Shown here: positions 56,139 to 64,000 of the stretch, one piece after another
Numbering within the stretch: the first letter of the stretch is position 1
Layout: each line of letters begins with the position of its first letter
DNA from: Saccopteryx bilineata
Lineage: Eukaryota; Chordata; Mammalia; Chiroptera; Emballonuridae
Assembly: GCF_036850765.1 (NCBI RefSeq)
Contig: NC_089490.1
Span: 99,250,074 to 99,314,073, forward strand
Length of the DNA stretch: 64,000 nt
Reading direction: 5' to 3'
Translations under genes and position numbers: made by a program
The notes under the pieces: generated by a model
The model's database searches: none
What the model was told of the DNA's origin: nothing
What the model saw: only the letters and a program-made list of their open reading frames with translations

Positions 56139-58084
56139 GAGCAAGATTTCTGACAGTTGAGGTTATCATAGCTGGGAATAAATGATGAGATGGGTTGGGG
56201 TGTGGGTCCCATTCTTAGAGAAGGCTGTGACAGGGCAGACAGCAGTAGAGTTAGGCTCCTGAGATGATAATTCTTTATGATAGTGCCTGTTGTGATGGAG
56301 GATGGGTGGGGTCATATCTACTAGTCCTTCCCAGTGCTTGCCTAGAAGTAACTAGTCTGAGGAAGAATCAACACAATGGTATTAATTAATATACCATGAG
56401 GTTCTGCCTAACTGAGGGTGATATCTTTGGGGACAGTTTACCCAATTGAACCTGTGTTACCTTCCTTTTTTAAAATCACTATGTTCTTTTATCTATTAGG
56501 TGTGGAAGGTGAACAAAGTTGTGTAAGACATTACACCTGCTCTCTAGAGACACGTGATCAATTCTTTGATTCATTGTGGAGATGAGCATCCCTAGAATTA
56601 AGTGTAGAAAGTTAGATTGAGGAAAGAACTATTATGAAGAATACAAGTTATGTGGTATTGAAAGAAAACAGAGAGATTGGTTATGATTAAGAATAGGAAC
56701 TCAAGGAAGTTTGCCTGGAGGAGGTGGTATGTGAACAGGGACTTTAAAAATAAAACTTTGACAGGAAGAAAGTGAAGGATGCGTGAGACGAGGGTATCAC
56801 TTGAGTAAAGGCAGGAGAATGCAAGTTGTGCAAAGTAACTACCTCATGATGGTTTTAGAGAATATCAAAGAGGCTGTAGTGGGAGATTAATCTGGACTCC
56901 AATCATGGAAGAATGGCACATTTCAATCACTTGCTTACTTATATCTGAGACCCCCTATAAGAGAAGGAAACATCATTGCATATTGCATTGCCTGGCATTC
57001 GATAGATGCTCAATGTACATTTTTGAATAAACATCCAGTTCTCTGTAACCTAAAGAGTTCATTCCAGCCTGGTTGTGGGCTCTAGTTTATTTTGGCAATA
57101 GTCACTTCCATTCGCCGTCAATGTGAATTTCCATCATTAATCCAGTTTTAGGTAGTATGTGTTCTGATTCTTAAATCTTGTGTAGAATAGAACATTACTT
57201 GGTGACACAGCTTTGTCTTCACAGTTGTAAATATGAGATAGGTGGCAGGTGACTGAAATGGTATTAACACCATTAATGCATTTGTTTGGCCAATTTGAAG
57301 AAGACAAAACACTTCCTTATCTATCAATACTCCCAAACACTATAACTCTTGGCATTAAAAACAAAACAAAACAAAACAAAAACCTGATGAAAGAAGGCTT
57401 GGCTACTGCATCTTTTTCACCCTCTCCATCTCGGACATTGGACTGAAGGGGAGGCAGCCTCTGAATGCTGCAAAACAAATCACATCAGTATGATTGATCA
57501 AGGCTGTGCTTGGCACACCCCAGCTGATTGTGTTGGGTAGGAGAGTCGTCAATTTGCGCCCCCAGAAGGGTGTGTAGTAGAGTCATAAATATTTCACAAA
57601 ATGTGGGGTGGCATCTGCTTTCTTGTTTACTGAGAACAATGCCTGCTAGAATGTTCCTCCTCCAGACAGTTGTTCCCAGTTCTGATCTATCAAAGACTTA
57701 TTTACCAGCCAAGGGGAATTGTTGCTGTTTCTTTTATTTTCCTTTGAGTTTTCATTTTGATTTTTGATAACTGTGTATTCTCCAGAGGTTGAATTTTATT
57801 TTATTATGCATTTTGTGGGAGGTAAAAGAAAACACACACTCTTGCTTACGGGTTTGAAGTAGGAGCAGTTTCTAAAGGGCAGAATCATTTTTCATGTATT
57901 GGTATTTTGTAACTCAGGAAAGAGAAGCTGAATTCTTGTAACATCACAATTGAGAGAGAGATCAAGGTGCTCTTTGGGATTTTGGTTGGTCGTCTATTCT
58001 TGCTTGTACATTTTCATAATACTTTATATTTTTAAAGTGCTTTCATATGTGTAACTTTCTATGATTACCACAGAAACTCTGGAA
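56139..58084. other. Mostly unassigned; possible L2 debris
   Basis: Bases 56690-56890 (ggaggaggtggtatgtgaac, aaggcaggagaatgcaagtt) look like antisense L2, and 56955-57035 (attgcctggcattcgatagatgctcaatg) like a sense L2 end. The part from 57060 to 58084 is unassigned, with an (AAAAC)n run near 57360-57382. The 79-codon frame at 57528-57767 has no recognisable domain. Confidence 0.4.
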
Positions 58085-58096
58085 GAAAGGGTAAGA

Positions 58097-58446
58097 TTTT
58101 TTTTTTTTTTTTTTTTTACGGAGACAGAGAGAGAGTCAGAGAGAGGGATAGATAGGGACAGACCGACAGGAATGGAGAGAGATTAGAAGCATCAATCATT
58201 AGTTTTTCATTGCACATTGTGACACCTTAGTTGTTCATTGATTGCTTTCTCATATGTGCCTTGACCGCGGGCCTTCAGCAGACCAAGTAACCTCTTGCTC
58301 AAGCCAGTGACCTTGGGTCCAAGCTGGTGAGCTTTTGCTCAAACCAGATGAGCCAGTGCTCAAGCTGGCAACCTTGGGGTCTCGAACCTGGATCCTCCGC
58401 ATCCCAGTCCAACACTCTATCCACTGCGCCACCACCTGGTCAGGCA
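58097..58446 (-). mobile_element. tRNA-derived SINE of the ggtcaggc type (antisense, long form) with TSD
   Basis: This is the same family as 55799-56129: minus-strand head tgcctgaccaggtggtggcg, box B region ggttcgagaccccaaggttg, body with gctcaagccagtgacc variants and tail side as T run at 58097-58118. The flanks gaaagggtaaga (58085-58096) and gaaagagtaaga (58447-58458) differ at one base. Confidence 0.88.
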
Positions 58447-58569
58447 GAAAGAGTAAGAATTTAAAAAAGTATCCAGAGAGGAGCAAATCAAGCCTCAGGT
58501 AGGTGAAGGAAGTCACCCGAGTTTGTGCAACTAGTTAGTGGCAAAGCTAGGATTAGAATAGTGACTGTC

Positions 58570-58963
58570 GGCCCTGGCCGGTTGGCTCAGTGGTAGAGCG
58601 TTGGCCTGGCGTGCGGGGGACCCGGGTTCGATTCCCAGCCAGGGCACACAGGAGAAGCGCCCATTTGCTTCTCCACCCCCACCCCCTCCTTCCTCTCTGT
58701 CTCTCTCTTCCCCTCCCGCAGCCAAGGCTCCATTGGAACAAAGATGGCCCAGGTGCTGAGGATGGCTCCTTGGCCTCTGCCCCAGGCGCTGGAGTGGCTC
58801 TGGTCTCGGCAGAGCGATGCCCCGGAGGGGCAGAGCATCGCCCCCTGGTGGGCAGAGCATCGCTCCTGGTGGGTGTGCCGGGTGGATCGCGGTCGGGCGC
58901 ATGCGGGAGTCTGTCTGACTGTCTCTCCCCGTTTCCAGCTTCTAAAAAAAAAAAAAAAATTTC
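58570..58963 (+). mobile_element. Young Ves-type SINE with internal 21-22 bp duplication
   Basis: Complete copy with intact polymerase III boxes: box A tggctcagtgg (58583-58593) and box B ggttcgattcc (58625-58635). The body keeps many CpGs and the gtctgtctgactgtctctcc end before a 16-base A tail. A 22-bp unit ggcagagcatcgccccctgg+tg (58829-58850) is followed directly by a 21-bp variant (58851-58871), absent from the copy at 46741-47115. Five overlapping frames on both strands (up to 176 codons) cross it and are not genes. No clear TSD found. Confidence 0.92.
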
Positions 58964-59829
58964 TCTAGATATGCACAAAAAGGAAGGAAAGAAAGGAGGG
59001 AGGCAGGATGGGAGGGAGGAAGGGAGGGAGAGCAAGTGTAAGGAGCTAAGTGTAGCTGGGTGGGAGTGTGCATGGGGGATGGGTCCATCTCAGTTCCCTC
59101 AAAAGCTGTCCCTGACATAAGAATCTAGGTACAAATAGTTAGAATCCTTTTGCCTGTTAATTATGCTACATATGGGGTGTTTAAAAGTCAATAAAGTTTT
59201 AAAATTATGGTTGGCAATGGATATTATTTATGTTATTTTGTCCTCTTTGCAGTTAGGAAAAATTGGAGCAAGAGCAGGTAAAGTGAGTGATTTGCTTGCA
59301 ATCATGAAACTAGCCACCATGGGAAATCGACAAGACTCTGTGATTTTCTAGGCTCAGCTCAGTGGGGTCACACTACACCTGAAGTCTCTTGCTCTTAATC
59401 CAAATAATAAACCTGTGGAGGTGACAGTGGGCTGTCATCCTGAGGCTGGTCTATAACTGTGCCATCCTTTCCCGTTGTCATTGTTATGTCCTGGAACTGC
59501 GGCTACCCTGCCTAGCGGAGGATTCCACCCTTTGTTAAAAGTCCTATAACTCTGAGTTATTGCAAACCAGACTCCATTCTGTGCTGTTTCCAGTCGAGGT
59601 GAATTGTTACCTGCTTCTTGATTGTAAACACTTGAAATATGTTTGGTTTTTTTTTTTTAAGTTTCAAAAGAGTACTGGAAATCATTTTGAAACACAACTT
59701 AATGAAGTTTCTGCTGCAGCTGAACATTCAAATGGGCACAAACCTGAGCTTATTTAGATTTTGATATTGTTCTCTCTCCGAGGGACTTACAACAGGAAGC
59801 AGCTTATATTAGTGATGGGATCCTGCTTT
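58964..59829. other. No gene recognised; GA-rich start
   Basis: Bases 58976-59035 are GGGA/GGAA-rich low complexity next to the SINE tail. The rest is unassigned. Confidence 0.45.
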
Positions 59830-59910
59830 CAGTATTTTTTTTTATATTTATTTTTGCAAAAAAATTTTAAAGACTTTTTTTTAATTTGTTGATTTTAGAG
59901 AGAGGAAAGG

Positions 59911-59959
<49 letters not shown>

Positions 59960-60086
59960 TCAACCTGTTGTTCCACCCATCCAAGCATTCATTGGTAGAG
60001 TGTAGTATGTGCCCTGACCAGGATGGAACCCACAACCTTGGTGTATTAGGACAATGCTCTAGCCAACTGAGGTACCTGGCCAGGGC
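59830..60086 (-). mobile_element. Short tRNA-derived SINE (VES type, antisense) with (GA)n
   Basis: The minus-strand head gccctggccaggtacctcag, then gttggctagagcattgtcct and ggttgtgggttccatcctgg is followed by gcacatactacactctacca and ggtggaacaacaggttga. It ends in a CT tract (GA run on the + strand at about 59913-59955) and an A-rich tail. This is the canonical short bat VES layout. Confidence 0.82.
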
Positions 60087-61079
60087 TATTATTTTTACAA
60101 AGATTTATATGAAGTGCTATTTCTCACCAATCCCAGGGCTCAATCTTTTTTAATTAAAAAAAATGAGGGGGAATTATATTGGGGGAGACAATATAAAATA
60201 TTATTTACAAAGGATGTGCTTTATTTTTCTTCTGTTTTATGGTTATAGGCATGCATCTGTCAACATTTAAACTTTTGAGAAGGTGTTGAATTTGGTTTGC
60301 TGCCTGAAGGGAGCCGAGCTGAGGTTTGCTACTGGGACCTTTCTTGAGGAGAAAGAGAAATCAAGAGTGTTTGTTTCTATTTTTGTTTCTGGCATTAATG
60401 AGAATGTATTCAAAGTCATAAATGGGACTTGGGGGACAAAGCAGCTGTATCAACCAGGGAAGCTTATTCTTGAGGACAGCAAGAAAAAAAAATCAGTGTA
60501 GACTTGGTCTGGATGGATGATAGATACCTCTCCTCCCCAACCATCATTATACACATAAACCAGTGTGTGGGGCCAAGATGCCAACGCACTGAGCTGCACT
60601 GCAGACTCAAGTTGTCCCGGGAAATGCCAACTTGATCTCCCAAACCTTGTTAGGCCACCTTGGGAGGAGGCTCTGTTGGGAATAGCCTTGCTCTGCCAGC
60701 CCCAGCCAGCTCCTGGGACATGAGGTTCTGAAGCTTTTCTTTTATTCTTGAAATTGGATATCCTCTGAGTTTTCAGTTTAAGGCATATTTTGGCTTTCTG
60801 AATAAATTTTTAAAATGTTGGGAAATGACCAGACCTGTCTTTATTTAATTCACATTCACAGTTGCCTTTTCTTTTGGTTCCAAGTCAATAAGACAATTGA
60901 TCTAGGTCGTGGAAAATAGAATCAGATGAATTTTTTCACCTTGAAATGAGATTGCTGGGTCTGATAGACAATTCCGCTTATTTTATTTATTCAATCAACC
61001 ACTCAAAAAATATTTATTGAATGTTGACTATGTGACCAACAGTGTCCTAGGCATTGGGATACAATAGGGAAAAATAATA
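60087..61079. other. No gene recognised; L2-like end near 61000
   Basis: Mostly unassigned. Bases 60990-61070 (aaaatatttattgaatgttg, then cctaggcattgggatacaat) look like an antisense L2 3' end. The 72-codon frame 60283-60501 has no recognisable domain. Confidence 0.4.
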
Positions 61080-61345
61080 CATCAGCAGGAAAAAGGATGA
61101 ATATTTATGGAGCATTCACTATGCACCTGGTACCATTCTGAGAGTTATACTTTAAGAATTACATTTTACCTTTGCATCACTTACTAAACACATCCTTTTA
61201 TTCTTCCCAACAAATGTGTGAAGTCAGAATAGCAAGTACAATTTTTACTGTTTTTCATGGATGAAGAAACTGCCCTAGAGAGGAATTTGCCTGAGGTTCC
61301 GTGTAAACAATCAGGTGAGAATAATTCCAGCTCACTCTACCCGTA
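61080..61345 (+). repeat. MIR SINE (sense)
   Basis: The text tatttatggagcattcacta, tgcacctggtaccattctga, atggatgaagaaactgccct and gaggaatttgcctgaggttc follows MIR order. Confidence 0.65.
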
Positions 61346-61529
61346 CTGAACACCTTTTGAGTTTTATCTGGGTTGGTATTCTCATTCACAATGCTGCTGT
61401 GTGTGGTTGAGCAGGTTTTCTAACATCTCTACAAAATTAAAACCACTTGGGATTATTCCAGGATTTGGAGTGATTAAAATTTTGAGGGGAAGGGAGGGTT
61501 CACGAGTTAGAGAAAGTTTGATGAGCCGA

Positions 61530-62095
61530 GCACTAAGCACGCCAATCATTTCTAATGTGCACAGCAGACATATGGGTGGATATTGTTATCCCCATTTTAT
61601 GAAAGGATGAAAAAATGTAGGGCAGTATTGTGAAAGAATCTATTTGGGCTTGGCCATTTGGCTCAGTGGTGGAGTGTTGTCCTGGTGTGTGGATGTCCTG
61701 GGTTCAACTCCCATTCAGGGCACACAGGAGAAGTGACCATCTGCTTCTCCACTCCCACCCCCTCTTCCTTCTCTTTCTCTCTCTCTTTTGTTTCCTCCCA
61801 TAGCCATGGTTTGGGTGGAGCAAGTTGGCCCCAGACACTGAGGATGGCTCCATGGCCTCACCTCAGGTGCTAAAATAGCTCAGTTGCTGAGCAATGGAGC
61901 GACAGCCCTAGATGGGAAGCATATCGCCCCATAGGGGGGCTTGCTGTGTGCATCCTGGTCAGGGCACATATAAGAGTCTGTCTCTCTGCCTCCCCATTTC
62001 TCACATAAGGAGAAAAAAAGAATCAATTCACGGTCTAGTGGCAGAACTGGAATTTGAACTCAGGATTTTGTGATTCTGAACCCTGTTCTCTTCCT
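61530..62095 (+). repeat. MIR SINE split by a Ves-type SINE
   Basis: The left part (gcactaagcacgccaatcat, tattgttatccccattttat, gaaaggatgaaaaaatgtag) and right part (tctagtggcagaactggaat, ttgaactcaggattttgtga) are the two halves of one MIR, interrupted at 61646-62017. Confidence 0.68.
61646..62017 (+). mobile_element. Ves-type SINE nested in a MIR, with TSD
   Basis: The head gggcttggccatttggctca is followed by tggtggagtgttgtcctggt, the cacaggagaagtgacc linker, the CT tract and aggatggctccatggcctc, and ends with gtctgtctctctgcctcccc plus a short A tail. The flanks aaagaatctatt (61633-61644) and aaagaatcaatt (62017-62028) form the duplication. It is an older copy with lost CpGs. Confidence 0.85.
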
Positions 62096-63948
62096 CTTGT
62101 AAAATTCCATTTCCCATGCTTTTAAGAGAATCAGTTAACTTTTATTCTCAGCATTACCATAATCTTCAAAGGTAGTATGAGAGCTAATATAAAAATAAGG
62201 GGTACTAGGAAAAAAAATCTGACCCTATTCCATAGAGAAACAAAATAATACTTCCAGGGAAACTGTTTTTACTGCTTTTTAGCCTATGTGCTATTAAAAA
62301 ATTATAAGGGACAAAGAAAATGAAACCTTTCTCATATTCCTTTGAAATCAAAATATTCAATGAATTCCCTTTTGAGTAGAATATGACTAATTTAGTCTCA
62401 CATTTTGAGAAGTTAAAAAATGTATTTCTCTTGATTATTCAACATTTCTGAATAACCAACAGTAGTAGGCAAAAGCCAGAAAGAAAATGTGACTGTAGCA
62501 GCCAGACTCCTGTTAATAACTTGGATGGTTCTGGAATCAAGTATGTCACAGTTTCTCTGATGATTTATTTGAGAAATATGCCCCCGTTCCTCATCTCCCC
62601 TTCGGAGTCAAGAGTGCAGTCTAGTGGAGTAAGAAACAGATTTGAATCTCTAACGTTCATGGTATGACTGTAGGCCAGTCATTTCTGGCTCCGTAGGGCT
62701 TATTTCTGCCTCTGAAATTACACGTAATTATCCTCACAAAGGTTTGGGGAGAAGATTCATTAAGGAAATTACCATTCATTTAGAAAATTGCTGCTCAAGT
62801 TCACTAAATGTTTCCCTGGTGGGCTTAATGAGCACACGGCTCTCCTCAAGGTGAATGAATCACCTCTGTCTCCCTGGGGAAGAGTCTTGCTCTTCTTCCA
62901 CCTCCCTCTTTGTCCGGGGGTGCCCAGGACTAACAGTTTGGTTTCCTTAGGAAGCACATTGACCTATTTACCTGATCTTTAGAGATAGTTATATTTCTCT
63001 AAAGTGATGGTTTGTTCTGAATCTTTTCTTCCAGTTCATTCTAGACTTGGGGACTTGGGGCAGGGGTGTTTAGAAAATGGCCCACACAAAGCAGCATTAA
63101 GATGAGCCCCCTTGATGTTTCTATAATCACGGCTGATTATTCACTCTGTAATTTTCAGATACGATTAGTCAAGATAAACACTGTTTTGTTCTGAATTGAT
63201 TTATAAAGGCACATAAGAGTGGCATGCGGGACAGTTCAACGATCTTACCCACCGCTAAGTATATTATCACCCCCTTGTTTCTCAAGTCATCAGTGAGCAA
63301 GCACTAAGAGCAAATGCCGAAGACAGCCTGACTTGTTCAGTAATCAGGCGGGTAGTTGAAGATGCCTGGTCAAAATCTTCCGTGAATATTTGACTGTATG
63401 AACAAAATGATGAAGTAGTCACTGTTATTGTATTGGAGGTGATGGATGGAAAGACTGGAGCATTAGCAATTTTCTCCCTCCCTCTCTTGTTCGCTGATAA
63501 CTTCAGGCTTCAAACATACTCCATTCCACATTCTCCTCTTGAAAGTGAAAACACATGAATTATTCTGATTGACTAGGAACATTGGCTGATAGAATATTGT
63601 TCTTTTCTTCTATTTCTGGCCCTGCCCGTTTGTCACATAATAATGTCTGAAATCAAAGACTTGGCTAGCAAACACTATAAGCAAAGACCTTTCTGGTGGA
63701 GGCTCAGTTTGATGAAAATTTTTGCCTTCATCTTTTCAGTGATTTGGGACCTTCTTGTAGTTGGCTGGACCTCCTCAGGAGGAGCTACAAAATCAAGCTT
63801 CAGGTGACTTTGCACAAACCACAAAGTCAGCTTTTTGGTATGTTTTCTCTAATTCTATAATTTCTTGATATTTGCCATCATATTTTGAGCTCCTATAATA
63901 GAAAATAAGGCTCCACTTATTAATACACTGACCAGTATTTTATTGAGA
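62096..63948. other. 1.85-kb repeat-poor block without supported genes
   Basis: No interspersed repeat or coding region recognised. The complementary frames at 62769-62982 (62 and 64 codons) mirror each other on opposite strands and have no recognisable domain. Confidence 0.4.
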
Positions 63949-64000
63949 CTTTTTTTTTTGTATTTTTCTGAAGTGAGAAGTGGAAAGGCAGAGAGACAGA
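63949..64000 (-). mobile_element. Ves-type SINE, cut by the window edge
   Basis: A T run followed by tgtatttttctgaagtgaga, agtggaaaggcagagaga is the start (tail side) of a minus-strand Ves-type SINE as seen at 46741 and 38118. The rest lies beyond base 64000. Confidence 0.7.

Noticed and set aside
58570..58645. Possible tRNA gene
   Set aside because: Box A and box B are intact, but the body, A tail and repeated occurrence in the window show a tRNA-derived SINE head, not a functional tRNA able to fold as a full cloverleaf.
58590..59120. 176-codon + frame and 160-codon minus frame
   Set aside because: Both cross a young Ves-type SINE. CpG-rich SINE bodies commonly stay open in several frames.

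Overview
This window looks like nuclear DNA from a mammal, most probably a bat. It is AT-rich and CpG-poor, and I can support no cellular gene, exon or structural RNA gene in it. The bat assignment rests on SINEs. Full-length tRNA-derived SINEs of the Ves type (head gccctggccggttggctcag, about 370-400 bp) occur beside shorter tRNA-derived SINEs ending ggtcaggc on the reverse strand, which I associate with horseshoe bats and their relatives (Rhinolophoidea). The bat call is inference from remembered repeat families; the suborder or family call is weaker still. All repeat family names come from recognition, not a database search.

Layout. Bases 1-3.8 kb hold unannotated sequence and one non-autonomous hAT element with a perfect 8-bp target-site duplication (1035-1327). 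Bases 3.94-11.75 kb are one near full-length LINE-1 on the + strand, inserted into an older MIR. It has a 5' UTR with 241-bp tandem monomers, a long pyrimidine-rich tract, a nearly intact ORF1, an ORF2 broken by three stops and one frameshift, a G-rich 3' UTR and a poly(A) tail. Bases 12-20 kb hold old LTR, L2, MIR and L1 debris, three tRNA-derived SINEs on the + strand and one on the - strand, and a second hAT element (18899-19218). Bases 20-40 kb hold a third hAT-like element (20310-20667), MLT2- and MLT1-like LTRs, L2 and MIR fragments, a Tigger-type element, microsatellites and minus-strand SINEs. Bases 40.28-42.91 kb are a 2,630-bp hAT transposon carrying a decayed transposase on the - strand. 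The 18899-19218 element is its internal-deletion derivative. Bases 43-64 kb hold more SINEs, an ERV solo LTR (45714-46133) inside an older DNA transposon, antisense L2 and L1, another hAT-like element (50219-50724), a MER20-like element, MIRs, and several kilobase-scale blocks with no recognisable repeat.

How the parts relate. Nothing here forms a host pathway. The functional logic is that of transposable elements: the L1 ORF1/ORF2 machinery is the type that mobilises poly(A)-tailed SINEs, and the 40.3-kb hAT is the type of source that mobilises short elements sharing its ends. Every autonomous element in the window is visibly inactivated. The most informative observations are the hAT parent/deletion-derivative pair with an ACAAT junction, the segmental duplication inside the hAT transposase, the monomeric L1 5' UTR, and the nested insertions dated by intact target-site duplications. 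The repeat-free blocks near 31.1, 51.2-52.0 and 54.8-55.6 kb are the best candidates for host regulatory DNA, but only by elimination and motif content.
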